This document shows positions 33,991 to 44,700 of a DNA stretch of 64,000 bases, one piece after another. Below the pieces are notes generated by a model. That model did not search any database, was not told where the DNA came from, and worked only from the letters and a program-made list of their open reading frames with translations. How positions within the stretch are numbered: the stretch's first letter is position 1; the number at the start of each line of letters is the position of its first letter. Origin of the DNA: Paenibacillus prosopidis (GTDB taxonomy: Bacteria > Bacillota > Bacilli > Paenibacillales > Paenibacillaceae); the NCBI RefSeq assembly GCF_003337375.1, contig NZ_QPJD01000002.1, forward strand, positions 186,001 through 250,000, read 5' to 3'. The position numbers and the translations under genes were made by a program.

Positions 33991-35697
33991 CTAACTAAAA
34001 TACTTGTTAACCAGTTTTTCAGCCGTTCTGGTAGCCAAGGCTTGTGTCGTAAGCGTTGGGTTGGCCCCTCCTATTCCATTATAATGACCGCTGTTGTCGG
34101 CTATATATAACCGCTTGACCTGATAAGCTTCGCAATCGGTATTAATGACAAACCCCATCCTCATTGCGCTTTCCAGATGGATAAACATGCCAGGCGGCCA
34201 ATCGGCCCAGATTAATTTCTTAGCTCCCGCCTTTTGTAAAATCTCGGCTGCTATTTTGATTAGAATATCCCGGTTCCTTCTTGCTTTTTGACCAGGTGAA
34301 TAATTTATTTTTGGAATCGGACCATGTTCATCCGTCATAGAAGAATCGACAGTAATCCCGTTCCGCTGATCCACCTCATCATCCGCATAAATGTTTATAT
34401 GTAAAGCCCTCCGGTAGTTTGCCATCAATTCCGCCAGCTGCGATCCGCTGATAAGACCCTGGGCATACCAAGGTGTCCCCGATGCAGGCGGATTCAAGTC
34501 GTTATAACCTGATTCACTGATCCCATAGCTAAAAGCGGCGGTTAAACCCGGACTAAGGCCATTCACCTGAATGCTCCCTATTCCAGGGTAGTCCAGTCTA
34601 GCGCCTGATGTATGACCGACAAAAGGATCAATTTCCGTCTTCCCCAAGATGGAATATAACACCGTTTCATCAAAGATGCCCGTTACCCAGTCAAAATAAT
34701 GATTAACAAGTCCTCTCCCTACCCATGGATTATTAGGCAGACCTGAGTTTAACCAAAGACGGGGACTTTCTATACATCCGGCTGCCATTACCACGGCTTT
34801 CGCAAAAATCTCTTCCGTTTCCCCTGTCCATGTATCCCTGGTTCGTACACCAATGGCATGCAGACCTTCCTGCTGATCTTTTTCCGTTAGGATTTTAATC
34901 GTAAACGTATTCGGCTTTATTTGAACCCTCCCCGTCTTTAACGCAAGCGGAACATAGCTCACATTGGTTGAACGCTTGGCTATTTTATCGACCGATGGTC
35001 CATGCGGGCATCCGTTAATACAATGTCCCGCCAGCGTGCATCCTTCCATCCAGGATAGCTCCTCTAACGAATAATTCGGATTCATGAGGTTCCTGTTCGG
35101 CGGCAGAATGGCATTGGGCTGAGGACGATAGCCGGGAGACGTCACATCAAGTGTCGAAATCAATGACCAACCAGCCCTTTTGGCCCCGTAATAAAATAGT
35201 TCCTCCTTTGCGGTCATCGGGGCAAATTCAACAGGAAGTGTGGCTTCTACCTTTTCATAATAGGGTATCAAATCTCGATAGGATATAGGCCATATATCAT
35301 CGACAGCTTGTGGAAATGCCCGCGGAGAATGCCCCAGATAATGCTGCGTACTCCCCCCAACGCCCGAATTTTGCCAGACATAACCTTTCTGGGATAAGAT
35401 CCGACTCCAGGGAGCTCGGCTGCTGTCAGCCGGCCCCCAACGAATTCTGCCTGAAATCAGATCGTTCATTATATTTTCTTGTTTGTTATATAATTTCTTA
35501 AAGAGAACGACATCTAAATCCTTCGTGCTTGAACTGCTTATCGCTCCCCTCTCCATATTGGGTTCTGGCCACTGCTTATTTCCATACCAAGGGCCCGCTT
35601 CCAAGACTAAAACCTTTACACCCAGCTCTCCCAGCTCCTTGGCCATGACTGCTCCGCCGCCGCCCGCACCGATCACGATTACATCATGGTCGAACAT
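33991..35697 (-). CDS. GMC-family FAD oxidoreductase (large subunit)
   Basis: A 568-residue flavoprotein with the FAD-binding motif VIVIGAGGGGAVMAKELGELG (residues 6-26), SGVGGSTQHYLGHSPRAFP mid-N-terminal, and the C-terminal GGANPTLTTQALATRTAEKL block. A cysteine group C-x5-C-x3-C (Cys220, 226, 230 in CTLAGHCINGCPHG) resembles the Cys-rich segments of sugar-alcohol/gluconate dehydrogenases. It probably oxidises an alcohol or sugar with an unidentified acceptor, with the small subunit encoded just upstream. It overlaps that gene by 19 bases and has AAGGGGGCAGGTG as ribosome site. Confidence 0.88.
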   Translation of the reverse strand: MFDHDVIVIGAGGGGAVMAKELGELGVKVLVLEAGPWYGNKQWPEPNMERGAISSSSTKDLDVVLFKKLYNKQENIMNDLISGRIRWGPADSSRAPWSRILSQKGYVWQNSGVGGSTQHYLGHSPRAFPQAVDDIWPISYRDLIPYYEKVEATLPVEFAPMTAKEELFYYGAKRAGWSLISTLDVTSPGYRPQPNAILPPNRNLMNPNYSLEELSWMEGCTLAGHCINGCPHGPSVDKIAKRSTNVSYVPLALKTGRVQIKPNTFTIKILTEKDQQEGLHAIGVRTRDTWTGETEEIFAKAVVMAAGCIESPRLWLNSGLPNNPWVGRGLVNHYFDWVTGIFDETVLYSILGKTEIDPFVGHTSGARLDYPGIGSIQVNGLSPGLTAAFSYGISESGYNDLNPPASGTPWYAQGLISGSQLAELMANYRRALHINIYADDEVDQRNGITVDSSMTDEHGPIPKINYSPGQKARRNRDILIKIAAEILQKAGAKKLIWADWPPGMFIHLESAMRMGFVINTDCEAYQVKRLYIADNSGHYNGIGGANPTLTTQALATRTAEKLVNKYFS

Positions 35698-36350
35698 TCA
35701 CCTGCCCCCTTATTATGCGGATATCTAAGTATGAATCCCCGAAATTCTCGGTAGCCGAAAGAGGGCCCCGGGTATCCGACCAAGCCCCAACTCGGCGGAT
35801 AACATTCGAGTCTCCGAAAGTCGGGTGTAAAAAGCCGGGTGCTGCCATACCCGAACCATTCCGAGTAATAACCGAAAAGGGTTAGTTGATTTATGGAACT
35901 CATCATGACCTGAATGAGTGCGGGGTTGTTTTGATAAGGAAGGGGTAGACTTTGAAGAGAAATATCCAGACGGTCCAATAACATAACCGTGAGCAATCTA
36001 TCGCTGCGTGAAAGAGTAGAAAATAGACGTCCGCCGGGAAATGGGCAACCGTCTTGAGGTTGAACCGCGTGGCTTGTTCGAATGAATTGCTCTGCCCCCA
36101 GATCAAGTAAAATGGCTGTTGATTTAGATAAAGGGGTAATATCGGGATTCCCCGTTGGAGGTATATATTGAGAGTGGTCCAAATCCCATATGACATAATC
36201 GTGTATGCATAGATTTAACGCTCCTGGTATTTGAATCACCCCTGCCTGGGCATAGCGGAGCGTGGGCGGGATTACTGCATCGACAAACGCCTGAAATGTA
36301 GCCTGGGTGTGAGAATCGTGCATGCCCTCATGACTCGCGGAACTCACCAA
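35679..36350 (-). CDS. Gluconate 2-dehydrogenase subunit-3-like small subunit
   Basis: A 223-residue protein pairing with the GMC large subunit. The N-terminal TFQAFVDAVIPPTLRYAQAGVIQIPGALNL block and the TPDFRRLECYPPSWGLVGYPGPSFGYREFRG tail fit gluconate 2-dehydrogenase subunit 3 (PF13618). No twin-arginine or other signal peptide is visible, unlike the periplasmic Gram-negative complexes, so the enzyme is probably cytoplasmic. Start TTG 36350 with GCGGTGAG upstream; GTG at 36347 is an alternative. Not a sure match; a specific relative could exist. Confidence 0.65.
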   Translation of the reverse strand: MVSSASHEGMHDSHTQATFQAFVDAVIPPTLRYAQAGVIQIPGALNLCIHDYVIWDLDHSQYIPPTGNPDITPLSKSTAILLDLGAEQFIRTSHAVQPQDGCPFPGGRLFSTLSRSDRLLTVMLLDRLDISLQSLPLPYQNNPALIQVMMSSINQLTLFGYYSEWFGYGSTRLFTPDFRRLECYPPSWGLVGYPGPSFGYREFRGFILRYPHNKGAGECSTMM

Positions 36351-36463
36351 TGACTCTCACCGCCTCGTCCAACCTATTTTCTGCTGAAACTTTATCTTAT
36401 TGTATTTATGAAGTTGTTATTACATGCCCGGCAGTTCTACATTTAAAAGGTAATTTGGGTTAA

Positions 36464-36505
36464 TAAAAAACCTCCATTTTCCCTTATCGGGAAATCTGGA
36501 GGTTT
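36464..36505 (-). terminator. Terminator of purT
   Basis: AACCTCCA-TTTTCCC pairs with GGGAAA-TCTGGAGGTT (36469-36504) with slight bulges and a T-run on the minus strand. Confidence 0.8.
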
Positions 36506-36525
36506 CTTGGTTCATTGATAATTAG

Positions 36526-37707
36526 TTAGTTATCGTATTCGATATGCAGCGCTTCAGCGGCAAGACGCGCAGTTTCACGCGCTTGCTCGACATCGGACGC
36601 AGAGCTGAGCGCAACGGCCATGCGGCGGCCTACCTTCGTCTCCGGCTTGCCAAATATACGAACCTGCGTGTTAGGCAAGGCGAGTGCTTCCCCGATTCCG
36701 CCGATACGGAATGAGTTTGATTCGCGGTCTGCCTTCAACGTATGCGATGCTCCTGGCGTCAGCAAACGGATCGTCGGGATCGGGAAGCCAAGAATTGCAC
36801 GCACATGCAGCGCGAATTCAGATAGATCCTGAGTAGCCATCGTCACCATTCCCGTGTCGTGCGGGCGCGGCGATACTTCACTGAACAATACACCATCCTT
36901 TGTAATAAACAGCTCAACGCCGTAGATACCGTAGCCGCCCAGTTCATTCGTTATTTGCAGCGCAATCGCTTCCGCTTGCGCAATTTGCTGTCCGGTCATT
37001 TCATGCGGCTGCCACGATTCAATGTAATCGCCATCCTTCTGAACATGCCCGATTGGCGGACAATAGCTCGTACCCGAGACAGAACGGACAGTAAGAAGGG
37101 TAATTTCGGATTCAAACGTCACGAAGCCTTCTACGATGATGCGCTGCTTCTTCGCGCGGCCGCCTTCCATTGCATAGTTCCAGCAGGTTTCAAGCTCCGC
37201 TTCCGAACGGCATACGCTTTGCCCTTTGCCGGAGGAGCTCATAATCGGCTTAATGACACATGGAAAACCTAGTTCAGATGCAGCCTGGCGCAGTTCATCC
37301 AGCGTATCGGCGAAGCGGTATGGAGCCGTGGGCAAGCCTAGCGTTTCAGCTGCTAAACGGCGAATGCCTTCACGGTCCATCGTGAGCCATGCAGCACGGG
37401 CCGTCGGGATAACACGGTGACCTTCCTTCTCAAGCTCAAGCAGCGTTTCCGTTGCTATCGCTTCAATCTCGGGAACAATATAGTCCGGACGTTCCTGCTC
37501 GATAATACGTCGAAGCGCAGCTCCGTCCAGCATGTCCGTCGTATAGCTGCGGTGCGCAGCCTGCATAGCCGGCGCGTTATCATAACGGTCTACGGCAATC
37601 GTCTCAACGCCGAGCCGCTGCGCCTCCAGCACAACCTCTTTTCCAAGTTCGCCAGAGCCAAGCAGCAGCAATTTACGGGCATTCGATGTTAACGGTGATC
37701 CATACAT
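36526..37707 (-). CDS. purT: Formate-dependent phosphoribosylglycinamide formyltransferase
   Basis: A 393-residue ATP-grasp enzyme of purine synthesis that makes formyl-GAR from GAR, formate and ATP, bypassing the folate route used by PurN. Visible blocks are [38 protein letters not shown] at the start, [17 protein letters not shown] in the ATP site, [28 protein letters not shown] and [11 protein letters not shown]. The length matches Escherichia coli PurT (392). ATG at 37707 is chosen because AGGAGG lies 12 bases upstream; the longer frame to 37746 lacks one. A CGAAC-type PurBox-like word (minus strand, 37780-37792) is a weak hint of PurR control. Confidence 0.95.
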   Translation of the reverse strand: MYGSPLTSNARKLLLLGSGELGKEVVLEAQRLGVETIAVDRYDNAPAMQAAHRSYTTDMLDGAALRRIIEQERPDYIVPEIEAIATETLLELEKEGHRVIPTARAAWLTMDREGIRRLAAETLGLPTAPYRFADTLDELRQAASELGFPCVIKPIMSSSGKGQSVCRSEAELETCWNYAMEGGRAKKQRIIVEGFVTFESEITLLTVRSVSGTSYCPPIGHVQKDGDYIESWQPHEMTGQQIAQAEAIALQITNELGGYGIYGVELFITKDGVLFSEVSPRPHDTGMVTMATQDLSEFALHVRAILGFPIPTIRLLTPGASHTLKADRESNSFRIGGIGEALALPNTQVRIFGKPETKVGRRMAVALSSASDVEQARETARLAAEALHIEYDN

Positions 37708-37844
37708 AAAGAAAGAGAACCTCCTGGAAGCAAGCCGATATACCATTCAACTCTTTAACCCTGAGTTGGACAAGCGATCGGTTCGTTTTTTCTTCCATTG
37801 TGGAGGTTCCCTTTGCAAAAATCAACCATTAATATGATTTGACC

Positions 37845-39668
37845 TTAAAGAAAACGGTATTGCGCCTCAATTAAGCCGTTATATACGCCGCGCTTAGCGA
37901 TTAATGCCTCATGATTGCCTTGTTCAACAATCTTGCCGTGATCGAGCACGATAATTTCATCCGCATGGCGAATGGTCGACAAACGGTGTGCGATCATGAA
38001 CGACGTACGTCCCGCAAGCAGCGCTTTGAGCGCCTCTTGAATTTTAAGCTCGGTCTCGGTATCAATACTAGCCGTTGCTTCATCCAATATAAGAATTCGC
38101 GGATCCGCAAGCAGTGCCCGGGCGAACGACAGCAGCTGACGCTGTCCCATTGAAAGCACATTGCCTCGTTCCTCGACCTGCGTATCGTAGCCGTCCGGCA
38201 GACTCATGATGAAGTCATGCGCATTTACAGCCTGGGCAGCCTTTACCACTTCCGCATCGGTCGCGTTTAGCCGTCCGTAACGGATATTGTCACGGATCGT
38301 ACCCGCAAAAATAAACGTATCCTGCAGCACGATACCAACCTGCGAGCGCAAGCTCTCAATCGTTACATCGCGAATATCGATGCCATCTATAAGCACGCGG
38401 CCTTCAACCGGATCATAAAAACGGCAAAGCAGGTTAATAATCGTACTTTTGCCTGAGCCGGTATGGCCGACGAGCGCTATCGATTGCCCCGCTTTCACGT
38501 CGATCGTAACACCTTTGAGCGCTGGCCTGCCCTTCTCATATTCAAAGACAATATTGTCGAACTTCACCGCTCCATGAATTTGCGGCAGCGGCTTAGCTGC
38601 TGTCAATTCGGCAACGGTCGGCTCCTCGTCAATAAATTCAAATATACGTTCTGACGAAGCCATTGCGATAAGAAGCTGAGAATACATCTGGCCTAACCGG
38701 TTGATCGGATCCCAGAAGTTGCCGATATAGTTGGCGTAACCGACAAGCAGCCCGACTGTAATGGCTTCCTGCTGAATCAAATGCGCGCCGTACCAGAACA
38801 AGATAAACGTACCGACTGCAGACGTTATCTCAATGACAGGTCCAAAAGCCTGATTAAGCGCGGACGCTTTATTCCAAGAATTAACGTTGACCGTGTTCAT
38901 CTGATTGAAAAAGCCCATGTTGTCTTTTTCCTGAACATACGCTTGGGTAACTTTCATCCCCTGGATACTTTCATTCAAGTGGGCGTTGATACGCGATTGC
39001 TTCATCCGCACATCCTGCCAAGCAAACCGGATTCGTTTGCGAAGCGTGGTCGAGACCAGGAACATAAGCGGAACCGTTATCATAACCGCGATCCCTAACT
39101 TGAAGTTCCACACAAGCAAAATGATTACGATACCAAACAGCTGGACACAGTCCATCAGCAGATTGACGACCCCGTTCGTAAACAGGTCCTGCAGCGAATT
39201 GACGTCGTTCGTTACGCGAACCAGCACCGAGCCGGCCGGACGTTTATCATAAAAACGGAAGGATAGCTTCTGAATGTGCTGGAACAAATGATTCCGAAGA
39301 TCATAAATGACCTTTTGTCCAATGATGTTGGTATACTTGATCCGGTAAGTATTGGAGGCCCATTGCAGCACATATAAAAATAGCATGAAAGCGGCAATGA
39401 TGACGAGCTTCGGAATGCTTGTCGTTCCACTCGCCGGCGCGATCGCTTCGTCAATGGCCAAGATGACAAGCGCAGGCACTCCGAGCCGGGTCAACGTGCC
39501 CAGAATCATCATGATGACGACAGGTAACAGCTGCTTCGTGTAGGGCTTCATATACATAGCCAAGCGGCGCAATTGCCCCCAGTTAAACGGCTTTTCAATC
39601 AGTTCGTCGTCTTGGTAAACGAACCGTTCATTTTTGTTGCTTGCTTTCACTTTACTGGTTGCGCTCAT
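37845..39668 (-). CDS. Multidrug ABC exporter half-transporter, BmrD/YheH-like
   Basis: A 607-residue half-transporter with an N-terminal six-helix membrane domain and a C-terminal NBD: Walker A GHTGSGKST, signature LSMGQRQLLSFARAL, Walker B ILILDEATASID with the catalytic Glu, and HRLSTIR. It resembles YheH (BmrD) of Bacillus subtilis, which forms a heterodimer with YheI (BmrC) to export drugs. It shares one base (TAATG) with the upstream partner, implying strict co-expression. Confidence 0.88.
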   Translation of the reverse strand: MSATSKVKASNKNERFVYQDDELIEKPFNWGQLRRLAMYMKPYTKQLLPVVIMMILGTLTRLGVPALVILAIDEAIAPASGTTSIPKLVIIAAFMLFLYVLQWASNTYRIKYTNIIGQKVIYDLRNHLFQHIQKLSFRFYDKRPAGSVLVRVTNDVNSLQDLFTNGVVNLLMDCVQLFGIVIILLVWNFKLGIAVMITVPLMFLVSTTLRKRIRFAWQDVRMKQSRINAHLNESIQGMKVTQAYVQEKDNMGFFNQMNTVNVNSWNKASALNQAFGPVIEITSAVGTFILFWYGAHLIQQEAITVGLLVGYANYIGNFWDPINRLGQMYSQLLIAMASSERIFEFIDEEPTVAELTAAKPLPQIHGAVKFDNIVFEYEKGRPALKGVTIDVKAGQSIALVGHTGSGKSTIINLLCRFYDPVEGRVLIDGIDIRDVTIESLRSQVGIVLQDTFIFAGTIRDNIRYGRLNATDAEVVKAAQAVNAHDFIMSLPDGYDTQVEERGNVLSMGQRQLLSFARALLADPRILILDEATASIDTETELKIQEALKALLAGRTSFMIAHRLSTIRHADEIIVLDHGKIVEQGNHEALIAKRGVYNGLIEAQYRFL

Positions 39669-41455
39669 TATAAGGTACTCCCTTTCCGATCATGCGCTTT
39701 CACAATCGAGGCTGCTTCATCAAGCGGATAATCAGCATATTGAATGTTATAAGTTTCCCGGTATGGTCCATTCTGAGCGACTAATTCAGCATGCGTACCC
39801 CGCTGCACAATATGGCCTTTATCCAGAACAATTATTTCGTCGGCATGACGCAGCGATGAGATCCGGTGTGCAATGATGAATGTTGTCCGGCCAGCCATCA
39901 GCTCCTTAAACCCAGCTTGAATTTCATGCTCCGTCTCCATGTCAACCGCACTAGTGGCATCGTCCAAAATGAGAATGCGCGGGTTTTTGATGAGTGCCCT
40001 TGCAATAGCAATACGCTGCTTTTGTCCGCCGGACAAGCCCATGCCTCTCTCCCCGACGATCGTATCGTAGCCCAGGGGCAGCTCCATAATGAAATCATGC
40101 GCTTTCGCCAGCTTCGCGGCATATTCAATTTGCTCCGGCGTTACATCACGCACACCGTATGCGATATTGTCGCGAATCGATGCCGAGAATAAAAACGTTT
40201 CTTGAAACACCGGCGCAATTTGCCGGCGAAGACTCCCGACATCCAGGTTACGTATATCCATGCCGTCCAGCGTAATGCTTCCGTGCTTTACATTGTAGGC
40301 ACGCATGAGCAGTTGAATAATCGTGGACTTCCCTGATCCTGTTGCGCCCAGAAACCCGATAACCGAACCTGCAGGCGCGTCAATTACAATATCCGTCAAC
40401 GCCGGTGATTTGTCTGGATAGCTGAACGTGACATGATTAAAGCGTACATGGCCTTTAACCGTCTCACCCGTAACCTCGACCGCGTGCTCTGTATTTTTTA
40501 CATGCACATGCTCGTTCAGAAGTCCCAAAACCCGTTCACCTGATGCTTTAAACTGCGTATAGTTATTAATGTGGAAGCCCAGCCCCCACATCGGGCCGAT
40601 AATGTACCAAATTAAGCTGAAAAACGCGACGAATTCACCAAGCTTCAGCGAATTATTGATAACAAGAATACCTCCGGTGACAAGGAGAATGACAGCGCTT
40701 AAATTTGCGACAAGCTCCATGACCGGGAAAAACTTTGCCCAAATCTTTGCGGCTCCGACTTGATTCGTCTGATACGCCTCGCTGCGTACCGAGAACTTCG
40801 ATACCTCGTGCGTCTCGCGGGCAAACGATTTTACCGTCCGCACGCCCGTAATGTTTTCTTGAACGGCTGTTGTTAAATTACTCATCGCTTGACGCATTTC
40901 GCGAAACGCGGGATGAATGTTACGTTCGAAGCGGATCGCCGCGAAGCCCAGCAAAGGAATCGTTACTAGCGTTATTAGCGTTAACTGCCAATGAATGGAC
41001 AGCATCATAACGCCGCCGAACACGACCATAAGCACCATGTTCAAAATTTGCGCGAAGCCGAAGCCGATAAAGTTGCGGATGGCTTCCAGATCCGCAGTCA
41101 GCCGCGACATAAGATCGCCTGTCTTGGCTTTGTCGTAATACTGAAAGGACAGCGTTTGCAGCTTATCGTACAAAGCGTTGCGCATGCGGAACGCAACCCG
41201 GTTACCGAGACGGCCGCCAAAAAAGCCGTGTAAAAACTGCATGCATCCTTTAAACGTAACGACTCCGACAACCGTAAACGCAAGTGCCGGCACAAGTTCA
41301 AATTTCCTAGGCCCGATCACATCGTCAATCAAGTACCGCAGCAAATTCGGATAGACAAGTCCGAGCGCCGTAGCGCACATTAAGCATAGTATGGAGGAGA
41401 ACAAAAACTTCCGTTCTGCCCAATAGAATGCTTTCAACTGCCTTAATACGTCCAA
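39668..41455 (-). CDS. Multidrug ABC exporter half-transporter, BmrC/YheI-like
   Basis: A 595-residue half-transporter with the same architecture as its partner. The NBD has Walker A GATGSGKST, signature LSGGQKQRIAIARAL, and Walker B ILILDDATSAVD, where the usual catalytic Glu is Asp. This degenerate site is the hallmark of the BmrC-type subunit in BmrCD-like heterodimers. The start is TTG at 41455, with GGGGAG 10 bases upstream; a longer in-frame reading to 41509 lacks a site. Confidence 0.88.
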   Translation of the reverse strand: MDVLRQLKAFYWAERKFLFSSILCLMCATALGLVYPNLLRYLIDDVIGPRKFELVPALAFTVVGVVTFKGCMQFLHGFFGGRLGNRVAFRMRNALYDKLQTLSFQYYDKAKTGDLMSRLTADLEAIRNFIGFGFAQILNMVLMVVFGGVMMLSIHWQLTLITLVTIPLLGFAAIRFERNIHPAFREMRQAMSNLTTAVQENITGVRTVKSFARETHEVSKFSVRSEAYQTNQVGAAKIWAKFFPVMELVANLSAVILLVTGGILVINNSLKLGEFVAFFSLIWYIIGPMWGLGFHINNYTQFKASGERVLGLLNEHVHVKNTEHAVEVTGETVKGHVRFNHVTFSYPDKSPALTDIVIDAPAGSVIGFLGATGSGKSTIIQLLMRAYNVKHGSITLDGMDIRNLDVGSLRRQIAPVFQETFLFSASIRDNIAYGVRDVTPEQIEYAAKLAKAHDFIMELPLGYDTIVGERGMGLSGGQKQRIAIARALIKNPRILILDDATSAVDMETEHEIQAGFKELMAGRTTFIIAHRISSLRHADEIIVLDKGHIVQRGTHAELVAQNGPYRETYNIQYADYPLDEAASIVKAHDRKGSTL

Positions 41456-41666
41456 GTAAATCCATCTCCCCGTTGCTATTTTATAAGTATGAATGAATAT
41501 TATCAGCATCGGTAAACAGGAGCAAACAGTATAAAAATGCGAATATGTGTTTGAGCCCTCTTATATTGGCGATATAGAAATTGGAAACCGTTAAAGCTCC
41601 TAAATAGTCCTAAATCGTGATGTATATGTGCCTATTACTCGCTTTTTGCACATAAACACACAAATA

Positions 41667-41710
41667 TAAAAAATGCTTTTGCAGGGCGATTGTGCACCCG
41701 CAAAAGCATT
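41667..41710 (-). terminator. Terminator of the dynamin gene
   Basis: AATGCTTTTGC (41672-41682) pairs perfectly with GCAAAAGCATT (41700-41710), with a T-run on the minus strand, about 40 bases past the dynamin stop. Confidence 0.85.
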
Positions 41711-41750
41711 CAGCGATATATGCGATGGAACGATTAGCATTCATTGACGA

Positions 41751-44700
41751 TTAGAGATCAATTAACCGATTGTAAAGCTGCTTCAATTCTTCCGTGTTGG
41801 CATTTCCAGTCAGTGAGCTTCGTTTGCCTTCCGCATAGGCAAGCATATCCTCCTGCAGGCGGTTTCCTGCCTGATTTGCCGCCATATTCCAAGACTGCTC
41901 ATAAAGAACCGTCCACGAGGAGGACTGCTCGGACATCCAGCCGTTTAAGGAAGGGGCAAGCAGTGTCTCGAGCTCCTTGCGGAGCATGGCCTTCCCTTCA
42001 CCCTCGAAAAACTGCCGCGGCGACTTGAAGCGGCTCCACAGCCACTTCGCGTCGATACGCTCTGCCTGCCATGCTGCGGGTTCATCCGGCGTCGGCAGTT
42101 CAGCAGCCTGGTAAGGCACTGCATTATAAGCGGTAATTGCTGCTTCTAGACGCTCTAGGCAGCTGTCGTACTGCTTTTGCAACAGCGAATGAACACCGCG
42201 CTCCATCCGGAGTGACGTTGCGAGCAGCTCCTGTGAGAGCTCGGTTTGGACGAGCCTTTGCAGCTCAAGCCATGCCGTCCAAATCGCTTTGCGCAAATCG
42301 CGTCCGTCGTCCTGCAGCGAAGCAGGATTAAAGGCGAGATTATAAAACTCGCCAAACCGGAATTGAATACGCTGCACGACATAATACAACAGCTCGCTCA
42401 GCTCCTGCTTAAGCTGCTCCGGCATTGCGCCCGACTGCAGGGCGGCTACTTCACCTTTGGCCTCGCTCACAGCAAGCAGCAGCTCATTAAGCTCCGTTTC
42501 CCGGGCTGCCGCATCTCCTTCTGCGCTCTGGAGCCAGCCCGCTACCGTTGCAGCGGCGCGCTGCAAATCCTGCTCAGCAGAATCGATTGCGAGTCGGCCT
42601 AGATCGTTCTGTATAAACGAAAGAAATGATTGCTCAAATGCTTCGATGCCGGAGCGCTTCAGCAGCTCGGTATCATCATCCTGCTTACCGTCAAGCGCCT
42701 GCAGGCTTGATACAGGGAATAGACGCGGCGAACGGATCGCATGCTGCAGCAGGTTCGCTTCCACGTGCTTCAATACGCCGTCCAGCTCCTCTTGATCAGC
42801 TGCCAGATCGGCGGCATTTACGAGGAAAAACATCTTATCGAGCTCGAACTGGTCCTTCACGCGGCCAAGCTGCATCAGAAACTGGCGATCCGCCTGCGAG
42901 AACGCATGATTGTAATAAGTGACGAACAGAACGGCGTCGGCATTTTTAATATAATTAAAGGCTACGCCCGTATGTCTTGCATTAACCGAGTCGGCGCCCG
43001 GCGTATCGACAAGCACGATGCCTTGCGCCGTTAAGGCGCAATCATAATGCAGCTCGATCTCGCTGACAAAACACGAACGCGATTCCTCAGCTACGTAGCG
43101 CTCATACTCCGCTTGACCCACCAGCAGCTGCTGGCCGAGCAGCGCTTCGTGCTCTGCCCAGCCTGCGCGCGCTGCGCGCAGGAAGCTGTAGTGCGGGCGG
43201 CCGCCAGCCTGGATGGCATCCGGCGACAAGCGGTCAATCGCCCGCATCAGATCTGCCGCGTCCGGCAATTGATCGGACGCGGCGTTTTCGCCGAGCAGCG
43301 CTAAGGAATAGCGCAAATCGCCCTCGATGGCGGCGCGCGATTTCATGACGATGCGCGCCGTGCCGTGGCCGTGCTCCGCCGTAGGAGGCACGAGGCGGTT
43401 GATCGCTGCGGTCGTCGGATTCGGCGAGACCGGCAGGACCGGCTCGCCGATCAGCGCGTTCGCGAGCGATGATTTGCCGGCGCTGAAGGCGCCGAACAAC
43501 GCGATGGTGAAACGGCTGTCCTGCAGCCGCTTCGCCTTATCGCGCATCGCGTGCGCAGCCGCGGCCAGCGCCGCGTGCGGCGCCAGCAGCTCTGCGGCGC
43601 CGGCTAAGCGCGCCGCTGCGCCGTGCTGCTGCGCGAGCGCGGCTCCGCCCGCGAGAGCGCTTCGCGCTGCCGCATGCGGCGCAGACGCGCCAGCCCTCGC
43701 TGCGCCGGCGCCGCTAACCGCGGGCTTCGCCGCCACAGCCACCGCCGCTCCGCGCAGCGCAGTGCTCGAGCCGGCTGCTTCGCCAGCCGCCGCAGCAGCA
43801 GCTGCCGCGGCAGCAGCGCTTGGCGCCGGCAATGCCGGCTTCGCCGGCGGCTCCGGCAGCGCTGCCGCCAGCCTCGCCTCATGCTTAGCAGCGCGCTCCG
43901 CCAGCGCCGCCAGCGCCTCAAGAGCGCCAGCCTGCGCGCGAAGCGCCGCTAGCTGTGCCTGCGCTTCCGCTGTGGCTGCCTCGCCCGCCGCCGCTGCATG
44001 ATCCGCCAGCGCATCGACGAGCTCAAGCGCCCGCTGGCGGTAAACGCCCTTCACGTCCGCGGCAAGGTCGCGGCTGTACGTCATCGTATATTCATTTCCG
44101 ATGACGGCTCCAGCCTTCACCCGCTCCACAAGCCATTCAGGCTCCGGCAGCCAGCCCAGCGTTCGTGCGAGCTCCGACTCCAGAAGCTCGCTGTCATAGC
44201 CGATGCGCTCTGCTGCTTCCCTCAAGAAATGCTTAACATGCCAATCAATTGAAGCGCTGATTAAGCTGTTCAATTCCTCACGGAACGCCTGCAACCGCCG
44301 TTCCTGCTCGGCTGCCGTCTTCGCAGCCGCAAACAGCAGGCCGGCCTTGAAGCCCGGCTTGCGGCTCTCCAGGAACGTCTGCGCCAAATCACGCAGTCCC
44401 GCAGGTGTAATATTCGCATTATCGAGCAGCGTTTGCAGCTCTTTACGAAGCTCAGTCCGGTAAACCTCTTTCTCACCGGCAATTGTGCGAATAAGCGATG
44501 TTAACCGCGCCATCTCGCCCGTTACCTGAGCTGCCGCCTCTTCCCCGCCAGCTTCCTCGAGCAGGCGCTCGCGTTCCGGCTCTGTCTGAAGCTCGCTCCA
44601 CTTCAAATGACTTGCTACCAGATGCCGCAGCGAAGCATCTACGCTGTACTCGCAAAGTGGCTCCCGCAGCTGCTGAAGAAGGTCCAGAAGCTCCAGCAGC

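Noticed and set aside
41456-41666. A 17-codon leader ORF upstream of the exporter pair, in the manner of BmrB
   Set aside because: A short ATG frame is present, but no ribosome site or attenuator hairpin was seen in this gap.
43327-44001. Long plus-strand open frame antisense to the dynamin gene, Ala-rich in translation
   Set aside because: It mirrors the GC-rich Ala linker of the dynamin gene. No ribosome site or recognisable domain was seen.
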